DNA from: Deltaproteobacteria bacterium
GTDB lineage: Bacteria > Desulfobacterota > Desulfuromonadia > Desulfuromonadales > BM103
Direction: 5' to 3'
NCBI GenBank assembly: GCA_005774545.1
Contig: VAUL01000004.1
Location: forward strand, 58,538 to 122,537
Length of the DNA stretch: 64,000 bases
Made by a program: the position numbers and the translations under genes. Under the pieces are notes generated by a model. The model searched no databases. It was given only the letters and a program-made list of their open reading frames with translations, and was not told the DNA's origin. Positions within the stretch are counted from its first letter, which is position 1. Every line of letters starts with the position of its first letter. Below are positions 9,436-17,330 of the stretch, piece by piece.

Positions 9436-9460
9436 AGCCTCCCCTTGTTGAAGGGGAGGT
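9436..9460. repeat. Extra inverted repeat after copy A
   Basis: GCCTCCCCTT (9437-9446), a short loop and AAGGGGAGG form a second hairpin of the same kind as inside the direct repeat. It is followed by TCGGGAGGGGT before the DUF559 start. The matching hairpin is absent after copy B, where TGGT joins directly to CGGGAGGGGT. Confidence 0.75.
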
Positions 9461-9481
9461 CGGGAGGGGTTAAGGATCATC

Positions 9482-9847
9482 ATGTTCCTGAAAAACGACC
9501 CTCGGTTGAAGGAACGGCGCCGCGAACTGCGCCGCAACCAGACCGATGCGGAAAAGGCGTTATGGAGCAAGGTCCGCAACAAGCAACTGGCGGAACTGAA
9601 ATTTTTCCGGCAATACAGTTTCGGACCTTACATTCTGGATTTCTACTGTCCGGAGAAGGGTCTGGCGGTCGAACTCGATGGCGGGCAGCATAATCGACCC
9701 GACGGCAGGGAGTACGATGCGGAGCGAACGGCATTCCTGAACTCCCATGGTGTCGAGGTCCTCCGGTTTTGGAACCATGAGGTGTTGCGGGAACTGGAAG
9801 GGGTATTGGAACGGCTTGCTACTGTTGCGGCAGAGCGGAAAGGCTAA
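9482..9847 (+). CDS. DUF559 domain protein, Vsr/PD-(D/E)XK-like nuclease
   Basis: This small 121-residue protein matches the DUF559 family, related in fold to very-short-patch repair and restriction endonucleases. Visible landmarks are the N-terminal ERRRELRRNQTDAEKALW helix, Asp53 in YILDFYCPEKG, and Glu64/Asp66/His70 in AVELDGGQH, which fit a PD-(D/E)XK-type active site; the C-terminal WNHEVLRELEGVL is also typical. It sits between the mod and res genes and is bracketed by two direct repeats, so it looks like an inserted cassette and not an ancestral part of the restriction system. The final R-K-G-stop codons are the same as those ending the methyltransferase gene. The cellular role of the family is not established. 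Confidence 0.88.
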   Translation: MFLKNDPRLKERRRELRRNQTDAEKALWSKVRNKQLAELKFFRQYSFGPYILDFYCPEKGLAVELDGGQHNRPDGREYDAERTAFLNSHGVEVLRFWNHEVLRELEGVLERLATVAAERKG

Positions 9848-9980
9848 CTCCCCCCTGCCCAGGGATTCTAACTCCCCCTGCCCCCTCTTACATAAGAGGG
9901 GGTGAAAAGCCTCCCCTTATTAAAGGGGAGGTTGGGAGGGGTTAAGCCGGAACTTGTCACGGCCATTTAGATAAGTTGGT
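9835..9980. repeat. Direct repeat, copy B, after the DUF559 gene
   Basis: This segment repeats 9288-9431 almost base for base, beginning in the last codons of the DUF559 gene at GCGGAAAGGCTAA. It includes both hairpins of copy A. It ends in TGGT, then continues directly with CGGGAGGGGT; relative to the copy A side, one hairpin of about 30 bases is missing at that joint. Confidence 0.9.
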
Positions 9981-10005
9981 CGGGAGGGGTCAAAGAGGAA
10001 TCAAC

Positions 10006-12492
10006 ATGCCAGTTTTTGAATTGTTGTCATTTCAGCAGCAGGCCCACGACGGTCTGCTGGCACGCTTTCTCGAAGCCAAACGGCAGATGGATCAGCTTGG
10101 CACGGCGCCGAAAACGTCGGCTCTCGACACCATCCGCAAAAACGCCGGCGCCATTCTTTTTCAGGCGCCGACCGGTTCCGGCAAGACCCTGATCGCCACC
10201 CGGGTGGTCGCCAGCCTCTCCGAACATGACAGCATCCTCTGGCTCTGGTTCGCCCCATTCGCCGGGGTAGTCGATCAGACCCGCCAGACCCTGCACGCCC
10301 AGGCGCCGACCCTCTCCCTGCTGGATCTTGAGTCCGATCGCCGTCTGGATGCCTTGGGGTCCGCCCCTCTTTTCGTGACCACTTGGCAGAGCGTGGCCAC
10401 CAGCAACAAGGAGGGGCGCAAGGCCCGGATCAGCGGCGACGCCGGACTGGCGGTGGACGAACTGATTGCCGGCGCCCGCGAAGCAGGGTACCGCATCGGC
10501 TGCGTGGTCGACGAGGCTCACCACGGTTTCAAGAAGGCTGCCGAGGCCAGGCGTTTTTTTGCCGAAGTGCTGCGTCCCGACTACACCCTGATGATGACCG
10601 CCACCCCGAAGGACAGCGATGCCAGGGCGTTCGCCCGGGAAACGGGTTACGAGGTCGGTGACGAGGCAAGCTGGGCCTCTGTGTCCCGCTCCGATGGTGT
10701 TGAAGTCGGGCTGTTGAAAAAAGGGGTGAAGATGGCCCGCTTCATCGTGCGCAACCCGGACGATACCGTGCTGGTCGACTTCGAGCGCACCGCGCTGCGC
10801 GAGTGTGCCGCGATGCACCGCCAGATGAAAGACACGTTAGCTCGCGAGGGTGTAGCACTGACCCCGCTGATGCTGGTGCAGGTGCCGAACGGTGGCGAGC
10901 ACATCGACATGGCCCGCGGCTATCTGACCGGCAAGCTTGGTTTTTCCGAACAGGCCGTGAGAGTCCACATTGCCAACGAACCCGACCCCGACCTGTTGGC
11001 GCTGGCGAACGATCCGCGGGTTGAAGTGCTGATTTTCAAAATGGCCGTGGCCATGGGTTTCGACGCGCCCCGCGCCTGGACGCTGGCGGCAATGCGCGGC
11101 GCCCGCGATGCCTCCTTCGGCGTGCAGGTCGTGGGGAGGATCATGCGCCGCCACCGGTCGGTCCACGCCCGGAGAGACCTCCCCGACGAACTGGAGTACG
11201 GTTACGTTTTCCTCGCCAACAGCGAAGCCCAGGAGGGATTGCTGAGCGCGGGCGATCTGATCAACCGGATGCCGACCCATGTTGCGGAACTGGGGAGCCA
11301 GACCGTCGTGACCTTCGTTGCCGACGAGCCGGAAGTCCAGATCGTGCGCAACGGCGAATCATTGCGGTTATTCGCCGATGGCCGTGTCGAGTTCCCCGAC
11401 CCGCCAAGCGACGGCGGAGCCTCCCTGTTCAACCCTGCTTCTCCAGGGCATCAACAGGAGTTCCTGGAGCGTACCGGTTGGACGCCCATGGCCAAGAGAC
11501 TGCAAGGCAACTCCTTCGCTTCGTCTGAACCGACGGCAACTCTGTTGACGTCGGTTCTGGCCAATGACACCCATACCGAGTACACCTACCGGCGGCGACC
11601 GGATGGTCCGACGGCCCTGCTGACGGAGTCGATGCCGCCGTTGCCGGACGACTTCGAGGAACAGGTCGCGGCACAGATCGATTTCACGGCGGTCCTGAGC
11701 GATCGGGAGCGAGTCCGAACCAAAATCGTACAACGCACCCAGAATATTTTCGAAGACGGTGGAATTGTCGATGAGGAGAAATGGGCGACCCTCTCTCCAG
11801 AAGTCATTGCCGCCAAGGCCAAACAGCTGGTTTTTCAATTCGACGTTGACCGCTTTGCCTTCCCCCGCCTGCTCAGGAACCGCTTTCGCAAGGCTTTGGA
11901 AAACCACGGGATCGAGCCGCCCGCCGACGAAGAGCAACTGTTGCAGCAGCTTGACCTGATTCTGGTGCGCAACCCGAAACTGATTGCCGAAGCCGTCCGC
12001 AAATGCCGGGCGGCCCAACTCGCTGTTCAACAAGTGACTCTCCCCGAGGAGATTAGCTCGGAGTTGCGACTTTCCCCGGCCAAGCGCAACCTCTACGGAA
12101 TCTTTCCCGCCGACCTGAATTCCGACGAACGCCGCTTTGCCGAGTTGCTGGACATTGACGACGATGTGCTCTGGTGGCACCGCAACCCGAGTCAGCAGCC
12201 AACGTCCATCTGCCTCTACGGCTGGTCGCACGGGCGCGGCTTCTTCCCTGATTTCCTTGTCGCCGTCAAGGGACGGTTGGTTGGCCAGGGGCTTGCCCTG
12301 GTGGAAGTCAAGGGCCCTCAACTCCAGCACTACGACCGCGCCAAGGCGTCCGCGCGCCACCGTGAATACGGTTCCGCCTTCATGGTCGGCTATGATCCGG
12401 GGAAGAAATCCTTCCTGATGTTCCGTGAAGAAAACGGGCAACTCTATGAAAACGGGACCTTCGAAGTGGCGCGGTTGAGGTTCGATCAGTAG
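10006..12492 (+). CDS. Type III-like restriction helicase-endonuclease (Res)
   Basis: This 828-residue protein is the cleavage partner of the upstream methyltransferase. It has a superfamily 2 helicase core: Walker A in APTGSGKT near residue 53-61, Walker B/DEAH in VVDEAHHGF at 169-172, TATP motif III, and a late QVVGRIMRRHR motif VI. The C-terminus carries a PD-(D/E)XK nuclease pattern, with Asp749 in FFPDFLVAV and Glu767/Lys769 in LVEVKGP. It is somewhat shorter than most Res subunits. A TTG lies in frame at 9976, but the ATG at 10006 has AGAGGA six bases upstream and avoids starting inside the repeat, so I chose it. The core looks intact. Confidence 0.85.
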   Translation: MPVFELLSFQQQAHDGLLARFLEAKRQMDQLGTAPKTSALDTIRKNAGAILFQAPTGSGKTLIATRVVASLSEHDSILWLWFAPFAGVVDQTRQTLHAQAPTLSLLDLESDRRLDALGSAPLFVTTWQSVATSNKEGRKARISGDAGLAVDELIAGAREAGYRIGCVVDEAHHGFKKAAEARRFFAEVLRPDYTLMMTATPKDSDARAFARETGYEVGDEASWASVSRSDGVEVGLLKKGVKMARFIVRNPDDTVLVDFERTALRECAAMHRQMKDTLAREGVALTPLMLVQVPNGGEHIDMARGYLTGKLGFSEQAVRVHIANEPDPDLLALANDPRVEVLIFKMAVAMGFDAPRAWTLAAMRGARDASFGVQVVGRIMRRHRSVHARRDLPDELEYGYVFLANSEAQEGLLSAGDLINRMPTHVAELGSQTVVTFVADEPEVQIVRNGESLRLFADGRVEFPDPPSDGGASLFNPASPGHQQEFLERTGWTPMAKRLQGNSFASSEPTATLLTSVLANDTHTEYTYRRRPDGPTALLTESMPPLPDDFEEQVAAQIDFTAVLSDRERVRTKIVQRTQNIFEDGGIVDEEKWATLSPEVIAAKAKQLVFQFDVDRFAFPRLLRNRFRKALENHGIEPPADEEQLLQQLDLILVRNPKLIAEAVRKCRAAQLAVQQVTLPEEISSELRLSPAKRNLYGIFPADLNSDERRFAELLDIDDDVLWWHRNPSQQPTSICLYGWSHGRGFFPDFLVAVKGRLVGQGLALVEVKGPQLQHYDRAKASARHREYGSAFMVGYDPGKKSFLMFREENGQLYENGTFEVARLRFDQ

Positions 12493-12568
12493 AAAGGTGC
12501 CATATTTTCACGTTAGCGTTTGAGTGTTGTACCTCAGCAAAACATGTATCGCCAAAACAGTTCTCGGT

Positions 12569-12574
12569 TATAAT
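12569..12574 (+). promoter_or_regulatory. Consensus -10 box ahead of the toxin-antitoxin pair
   Basis: TATAAT at 12569-12574 lies 30 bases before the antitoxin start. No convincing -35 is seen at 16-18 bases upstream. The 110-bp gap after the res gene is AT-rich, as expected for an independent promoter. Confidence 0.45.
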
Positions 12575-12603
12575 GACCAAGAAGAACAGGAACGGAGTCG
12601 ACC

Positions 12604-12858
12604 ATGCCGATACAGATGCAGGTGGAATACCCGGACAACCTCCCCGACGCTCTCGCCGAGACCAGGCAGGAGTTCGAGGCCGAGGCGAAGCTGGCCATGG
12701 CCGCCAAGTTGTACGAACTGAAACGACTCTCCTCCGGCCAGGCGGCTCAGTTGCTGGGCATGGAGAGGGTCGAGTTCCTGCTGGCATTGAGCAGCCTGGG
12801 GACGCCCGCCATCGACCTGGCCGAGGAAGAGTTGCTTTCGGACGTCCGAAATGCCTGA
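12604..12858 (+). CDS. UPF0175 family antitoxin
   Basis: The product is 84 residues and matches UPF0175, the usual partner of DUF3368 PIN-like toxins. The N-terminal part QMQVEYPDNLPDALAET and the helix-turn-helix-like RLSSGQAAQLLGMERVEFL (about residues 40-58) are characteristic; the latter probably binds DNA for autoregulation. ACGGAG lies just ahead of the ATG. Its end overlaps the toxin start by eight bases, implying translational coupling. Confidence 0.85.
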   Translation: MPIQMQVEYPDNLPDALAETRQEFEAEAKLAMAAKLYELKRLSSGQAAQLLGMERVEFLLALSSLGTPAIDLAEEELLSDVRNA

Positions 12859-13345
12859 TCAGAAAGCCCTGGTTATCAATACCGGACCGCTGATCGCTCT
12901 GGTTGCGGCGACTGGCGATCTGGAATTCCTGCGAAACCGCTACGCCAGGATCGTTGTTCCCTTTGAGGTCGGTCAGGAAATATTGACGGGTGGGCCGTCC
13001 GGTTTTGCCGTGCCAGAATTCCAGGCGGCCGATTTTCTTGAGAAGCAACCCGGCCCGATTGCAATCGGAACCTTCCTCCAGAACTCTCTGGATAAGGGCG
13101 AAGCATCTGTCATCCAGACCGCCCTTGACCAAGGCATAACAACCGTCTGCATTGACGAAGCCGTCGGCAGGCGGGTTGCCCGCCTGAATGGGCTGGCGCT
13201 GACGGGTTCGCTCGGGATTCTGCTTCGCGCCAAGCAGGAGGGCTCGGCCGTTTCCATCCGCGCCGCCATCGACAATATGCAACGGCATCGCATCAGAATC
13301 AGCAAAGAGCTTGCCGCTGCCGCCATCAAAATGGCCGGTGAGTAG
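12851..13345 (+). CDS. DUF3368 family PIN-like toxin
   Basis: This 164-residue protein fits DUF3368, a PIN-domain-like family acting as RNase toxin in type II toxin-antitoxin modules. The start has ALVINTGPLIALVAATG; the first acidic position of classical PIN domains is Asn here, which I believe is common in this family. Downstream, Glu in GEASVIQTALDQ and Asp in TVCIDEAVGRRVA are the further acidic residues of a PIN-type metal centre. It overlaps the antitoxin gene upstream by eight bases. Its 3' end runs into the 5' region of the MFS gene, the boundary between the accessory island and ordinary genes. RNase activity is inferred from the family. Confidence 0.82.
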   Translation: MPDQKALVINTGPLIALVAATGDLEFLRNRYARIVVPFEVGQEILTGGPSGFAVPEFQAADFLEKQPGPIAIGTFLQNSLDKGEASVIQTALDQGITTVCIDEAVGRRVARLNGLALTGSLGILLRAKQEGSAVSIRAAIDNMQRHRIRISKELAAAAIKMAGE

Positions 13346-14582
13346 TTTCCCGCCGGTGCCTTCAGCCAAACCATTCCACTACGCCTGGATCATCGTCCTT
13401 GCCGGCGCTCTGACCATCTTCTCCTGCTTCGGCCTGGCGCGCTTCGCCTTCGGCATGCTGCTGCCGGCGATGCGCGACGGCCTGCACCTCTCCTACGACG
13501 ACATGGGCTTCCTGAGTACCGGCAATTTCGCCGGCTACCTGGTTGCGGTCGGCCTGGCGCCGCTGGCGCTGCGCCGGTTTTCCGCGCGCAGGCTGGTGAC
13601 GGTGAGCCTGCTCGTCATCGGCCTGTGCCTGCTGGCGATCAGCCAGAGCTCGACTTACTGGCTGCTGGGGGCCTTGTACACGGTGATCGGCATGGGCGGC
13701 GGCTTCGCCAACATCCCGGTGATGGCCCTGGTGTCGCGCTGGTTTCGCCGCGAGCGGCGCGGCCAGGCGGCGGGGATGATGATCATGGGGAACGGCACGG
13801 CGATCATCCTCACCGGGTTCCTGGTGCCGAGGCTCAATGCGGCCTTCGGGGCCCAGGGGTGGCGGGTCGGCTGGCTGACGCTCGGCATCGCCTGCCTGGT
13901 GCTGGGGGTGGTGGTCGGGCTGCTGCTGCGCAACGACCCCGCCGACCTCGGCCTCGAGCCGCTGGGCGCAGCGCAGCCTGTCGCCTACGATCCCGCCGAG
14001 AGCCGCGGGGCTTACGGTGCGGCGCGGATCCTTCTTCACCTCGGCGGTCTCTACCTGCTCTTCGGCCTGACCTACATGGTCTACGGGACCTTTATCGTCG
14101 CCACCATGGTCGACGAATATCACTATGCCGAAGCCACGGCCGGCACCTTCTGGTCGTCAACCGGGTTTTTCTGCCTCTTTTCGGGGGTCGGCTTCGGCAT
14201 CCTCTCTGATCGCCTGGGGCGGCGCGGCGGCCTGATGCTGGCCTTCGCCGTGCAGGGGGCCGCCTACCTGCTGGTGGCCTCGAAACTCGGGCCCCTGGCG
14301 CTGTTCGGGTCGGTGGCGCTCTACGGGCTGGCGGTCTTCGCCGTGCCGGCGATCATGGCGGCTGCCGTCGGCGACTACCTCGGCACCGCGCGGGCCGCCG
14401 CGGCCTTCTCCATCGTCACCTTCTGCTTCGCCATCGGCCAGACCATCGGTCCCGGCGCCGCCGGGGTGATCGCCGAGGGCGCCGGCACCTTCAGCGTCCC
14501 CTACTTCGCCGCCGCGGCGATCAACGCCCTGGCCCTGCTGGCCGCCTTCTTCCTGCCGCGCCCCCCGCGCCACACGGCGTAG
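13338..14582 (+). CDS. MFS transporter (YbfB/YjiJ-like)
   Basis: The product is a major facilitator superfamily permease of about 414 residues with twelve hydrophobic segments. Recognisable blocks are the first helix HYAWIIVLAGALTIFSCFGL, RFAFGMLLPAMRDGLHLSYD, the WFRRERRGQAAG loop and a central ILSDRLGRRGG motif, the second-half copy of the family's loop 2-3 signature. The substrate cannot be told from sequence. The start is uncertain: GTG at 13338 or 13356 gives a normal N-terminus, while a TTG at 13311 would overlap the toxin gene more; no clear ribosome site distinguishes them. It converges on the cytochrome gene, with a hairpin between. Confidence 0.85.
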   Translation: MSSFPPVPSAKPFHYAWIIVLAGALTIFSCFGLARFAFGMLLPAMRDGLHLSYDDMGFLSTGNFAGYLVAVGLAPLALRRFSARRLVTVSLLVIGLCLLAISQSSTYWLLGALYTVIGMGGGFANIPVMALVSRWFRRERRGQAAGMMIMGNGTAIILTGFLVPRLNAAFGAQGWRVGWLTLGIACLVLGVVVGLLLRNDPADLGLEPLGAAQPVAYDPAESRGAYGAARILLHLGGLYLLFGLTYMVYGTFIVATMVDEYHYAEATAGTFWSSTGFFCLFSGVGFGILSDRLGRRGGLMLAFAVQGAAYLLVASKLGPLALFGSVALYGLAVFAVPAIMAAAVGDYLGTARAAAAFSIVTFCFAIGQTIGPGAAGVIAEGAGTFSVPYFAAAAINALALLAAFFLPRPPRHTA

Positions 14583-14601
14583 CCCCCGGTCTCCCCAAAG
14601 A

Positions 14602-14626
14602 CGAGGGCGGGGTGTCCCCGCCCTCG
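14602..14626. terminator. Hairpin between convergent MFS and cytochrome genes
   Basis: CGAGGGCGGGG at 14602-14612, a TGT loop and CCCCGCCCTCG at 14616-14626 form a perfect 11-bp stem between the two stop codons. The T-tract downstream is poor (TTCGCTGCTTTCTT), so it may act as a weak or factor-assisted terminator. Confidence 0.6.
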
Positions 14627-14653
14627 TTCGCTGCTTTCTTCCGGTTATTCCGG

Positions 14654-15850
14654 CTAGTCGCCGTAGTAGTTCGGTATCCCCATGCTGCCGGCGCCCGCGC
14701 CGCCCTGGCGCGGCTGCTTGTTGAAGGTGTGGCTGCGGACGAAGAGGTTGTCGGCGGTCTTGCCGGTGTTGGGCATGTACTTCTCCACCGTGTAGGAATC
14801 GTCGTGGCAGCTGTTGCAGGCGTGATCCGCCACCTTCTTGAGTTTGCCCGCGCCGGCGTGCGGCGCATGGCAGGTGATGCACGACATGATCCCCAGGCGG
14901 TAGTGGGCCGACTGGAGGAAACCCTGGTACTGCTGGTGATGCTTGGCCTCCTCGTAGAGCCCGGACGCCTTGCTCTGCTCGTCGCGGAGGAAGAGCCCTT
15001 TGAGATCGCCGGCGTATTCCTTGTCGAACGGGTCCTCGGCGTGGACGCCCGGAATAATCGCTTCCTGCGGGTACCATTTGGTCCAGTCGTCGCCGGCGAT
15101 GTAGCTCCTGCCCGCTTCCGGCGCCGGGAAGTCCTCACGCGGCGCCCCCTGGGCGGTCTTCCATTTGCCGTTTTCCAGACGGATGTGGCAGTAGCCGCAG
15201 ACCTTCGACTGCTCCTGGACGCTGACGTTGGCGGGGTTGAAGATGTCCCGCCGGCTTCCGGACACGATATGGGCGGAACCGGGACCGTGGCAGGCCTCGC
15301 AGCCGACGCCCAGTTCCTTGAAGTCGGACTGGAGGGTTTTGCCGCTCTTGTCGTCGAAGGCGGTGATGCGGTAGCCAGTGGTGTGACAGGTGGCGCACTG
15401 GGTGTTCCAGTCGTTCTTCTGCCCGTACTTCTCCCACTTGCCGCTGGCCCGGTTGAACTGCATGTTGAGGAACTGCAGGTTGCCGTTCTGGTCGTTCTTC
15501 ACCAGGTAGCGCTGTTTCCAGCGTGCCCCGACCACGTACTGCACGTCTTCGCGCTTGAACGTCTTGCCGGTGACGTTGCCGACGGTGGGGCCGGCATTGG
15601 TCCCGTCGCTTTTCCACTTCTCGACCGCTTCCTTGAGGAACGCCCCCTGCGCCGGCCGGACGATCTTGCTGTGCCAGCTCTCCTGCCAGCTGGCGAAGGC
15701 CTCGGCGTGACAGGACTTGCAGGTCTCCGAACCGACGAAGGCGGCGCTGGAGGGGGGTCTCCCCACCGCGTTTCCGGCCGGTAAGCAGCCGGCGGCCAGG
15801 ATCAGGGCGAAAGTCGCGGCGGAGGCGGCAAACAGGGGCGTTCGAAGCAT
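14654..15850 (-). CDS. Hexaheme c-type cytochrome, probable lipoprotein
   Basis: This 398-residue protein has six CXXCH heme sites: CKSCH (44-48), CATCH (152-156), CEACH (184-188), CGYCH (218-222), CITCH (324-328) and CNSCH (345-349). The spacing is like the cytochrome c554 group of multiheme cytochromes used in periplasmic or outer-surface electron transfer. Residues 1-22 form a signal peptide ending in LAAGC, so Cys22 is a likely lipid anchor. GAGGAG stands seven bases before the ATG. The C-terminus is Gly-rich (RQGGAGAGSMG). It is monocistronic or leads nothing obvious downstream. Redox partner and direction of electron flow cannot be read from the sequence. Confidence 0.93.
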   Translation of the reverse strand: MLRTPLFAASAATFALILAAGCLPAGNAVGRPPSSAAFVGSETCKSCHAEAFASWQESWHSKIVRPAQGAFLKEAVEKWKSDGTNAGPTVGNVTGKTFKREDVQYVVGARWKQRYLVKNDQNGNLQFLNMQFNRASGKWEKYGQKNDWNTQCATCHTTGYRITAFDDKSGKTLQSDFKELGVGCEACHGPGSAHIVSGSRRDIFNPANVSVQEQSKVCGYCHIRLENGKWKTAQGAPREDFPAPEAGRSYIAGDDWTKWYPQEAIIPGVHAEDPFDKEYAGDLKGLFLRDEQSKASGLYEEAKHHQQYQGFLQSAHYRLGIMSCITCHAPHAGAGKLKKVADHACNSCHDDSYTVEKYMPNTGKTADNLFVRSHTFNKQPRQGGAGAGSMGIPNYYGD

Positions 15851-15931
15851 GGAGTTCTCCTCGGGTCGGGGATGAACGAAGTAGGTGGCCGGTCCTGCGT
15901 CGAAGCGCCCGGGCCTGTTGACATTAGAACT

Positions 15932-15959
15932 TTATTAGCAGTTTATGCGGTTCTGTCAA
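15932..15959 (-). promoter_or_regulatory. Possible promoter for the hexaheme cytochrome
   Basis: Read leftward, TTGACA (complement of 15954-15959) is followed after 16 bases by TAATAA (complement of 15932-15937), about 80 bases before the cytochrome start. The -35 is perfect, the -10 mediocre. Confidence 0.4.
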
Positions 15960-15966
15960 TAGCCAA

Positions 15967-16407
15967 TTACAAAAGGAAAATCAGGACGATGCCGCCGCCG
16001 ATCACGCTCAGGTTGCCGGCGGCGGAGATGGTGTGCAGGGTTCGGAACTGCTGGCGCAGGGGGTGATCCAGTTCCGTGGTCGTCAGGGACGGAATCTCCT
16101 TCTTGAGGGCGGCGGCCTTCGGTTCGATCACGAAGGCCTGCAGCGCGGTGATGGTCAGCATGACCGTGAGAATGGCGGCGGCGAGGAGCTTGCGCGGCCG
16201 CTGCGACAGCAGCAGGCAGACCAGGGCGATGACGCCGCAGGCCAGCCCCCAGCGGAAGTAGCCGGGGAAGAGGATGCCGACGATGGCGCCGGCGGTGTCG
16301 CGGTCGAAATCGCGGAAGATCGCCGGGGTCAGGATGAAGGTGAACAGGGCGGCGCCGCCGACCCAGCAGGAAACGGCCAGCGTATAGAGGATGGACAGAT
16401 AGCGCAT
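15967..16407 (-). CDS. DUF4149-like four-helix membrane protein
   Basis: This 146-residue protein has four hydrophobic helices (about 5-27, 40-65, 72-92 and 125-146) and resembles DUF4149/TMEM205-type small membrane proteins, with the typical SCWVGGAALFTFILTP segment in helix 1 and FRTLHTISAAGNL before helix 4. The ATG is preceded by GGAG at a normal distance. It lies 25 bases after the start-side of the zupT gene on the same strand, so it is probably co-transcribed with it. The family's function is not established. Confidence 0.7.
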   Translation of the reverse strand: MRYLSILYTLAVSCWVGGAALFTFILTPAIFRDFDRDTAGAIVGILFPGYFRWGLACGVIALVCLLLSQRPRKLLAAAILTVMLTITALQAFVIEPKAAALKKEIPSLTTTELDHPLRQQFRTLHTISAAGNLSVIGGGIVLIFLL

Positions 16408-16432
16408 CGATATCGCTCCGTGTGCGGTTGCC

Positions 16433-17326
16433 TCAGCGCATCATCGCCAGGCTCAGGGCCATGACCAGCATCCCGCCGATCAGGCCGAACAGGCTGTCGT
16501 GCCCCCGGCCGTAGGCGCGGCTGGTCGGGAGCAGTTCGTCGAGGCTGATGTAGACCATGATCCCGGCGACGCCGCCGAACATCACCCCCATGATCTCGGG
16601 GGGGATGACGGCCGTGGTGCCGCCGAGGAAGAAACGGATCGCCAGGTAGGCGATGACGGCGCCGACCGGTTCGGCCAGGCCGCTCAGGAACGAGTAGGCG
16701 AAAGCCTTCCGGCGGTTGCCGGTGGCGTAGAAGATCGGGACGGAGACGCTGATCCCCTCGGGGATGTTGTGCAGGGCCACGGCCAGGGCGATGGCGATGC
16801 CGAGATGCGGGTCGTGCAGGGCGGCCAGGAAGGTCGCCAGCCCTTCGGGGAAGTTGTGGATGCCGATGGCCAGCGCGGTGAACAGCCCCATGCGCATCAG
16901 CTTTTCCGGCTGAACGGCATGGAGGTGGGCCGGGGAGTCGGTGGCCCGCCGCGCCTGCTCCGGGGTCGGGAACGGTGCCGTGGCGTCGTGAAGGGGGGCG
17001 GTTTCCGCCTCGGAATGGGTTTCGTGGGGGTTGCCTGCAGCCGGGATCAGGTTGTCGATCAGGCCGATCAGCAGCATGCCGGCAAAGAACGAGGCCGTGT
17101 TGACCCAGTAGCCGAGGCGGTCGCCGTAGGTGGCGGCCAGCGCCGCGTTCCCCTTGAAGAAGATCTCGACGAATGAAACGTAGAGCATCACCCCCGCCGA
17201 GAAGCCGGTCGAGACCGACAGGAAGCGGAAGTTGGTCCGGCTGGCGGTAAAGGCGATGATGCTGCCGATGCCGGTCGCCAGGCCGGCGAAGAGGGTCAGG
17301 CCGAGGGCCAGCCAGACGCTTTGCAT
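16433..17326 (-). CDS. zupT: ZIP family zinc/divalent metal transporter ZupT
   Basis: The 297-residue protein imports zinc and probably other divalent cations across the inner membrane. The ZIP signatures are [14 protein letters not shown] in the middle and [20 protein letters not shown] in the following helix, which together form the binuclear metal site; the N-terminal TGIGSIIAF and late SLDELLP segments also match ZupT. A loop of about 45 residues between helices 3 and 4 contains several His ([13 protein letters not shown]), as is usual for metal-handling loops. It starts four bases after the gltD stop, so it may be transcribed from the glutamate synthase operon; no Zur-like site was seen. 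Confidence 0.93.
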   Translation of the reverse strand: MQSVWLALGLTLFAGLATGIGSIIAFTASRTNFRFLSVSTGFSAGVMLYVSFVEIFFKGNAALAATYGDRLGYWVNTASFFAGMLLIGLIDNLIPAAGNPHETHSEAETAPLHDATAPFPTPEQARRATDSPAHLHAVQPEKLMRMGLFTALAIGIHNFPEGLATFLAALHDPHLGIAIALAVALHNIPEGISVSVPIFYATGNRRKAFAYSFLSGLAEPVGAVIAYLAIRFFLGGTTAVIPPEIMGVMFGGVAGIMVYISLDELLPTSRAYGRGHDSLFGLIGGMLVMALSLAMMR

Positions 17327-17330
17327 GATG

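Noticed and set aside
9288..9980. Repeats around DUF559 as a CRISPR array
   Set aside because: Only two long copies flank a gene; there are no short regular repeats and spacers.
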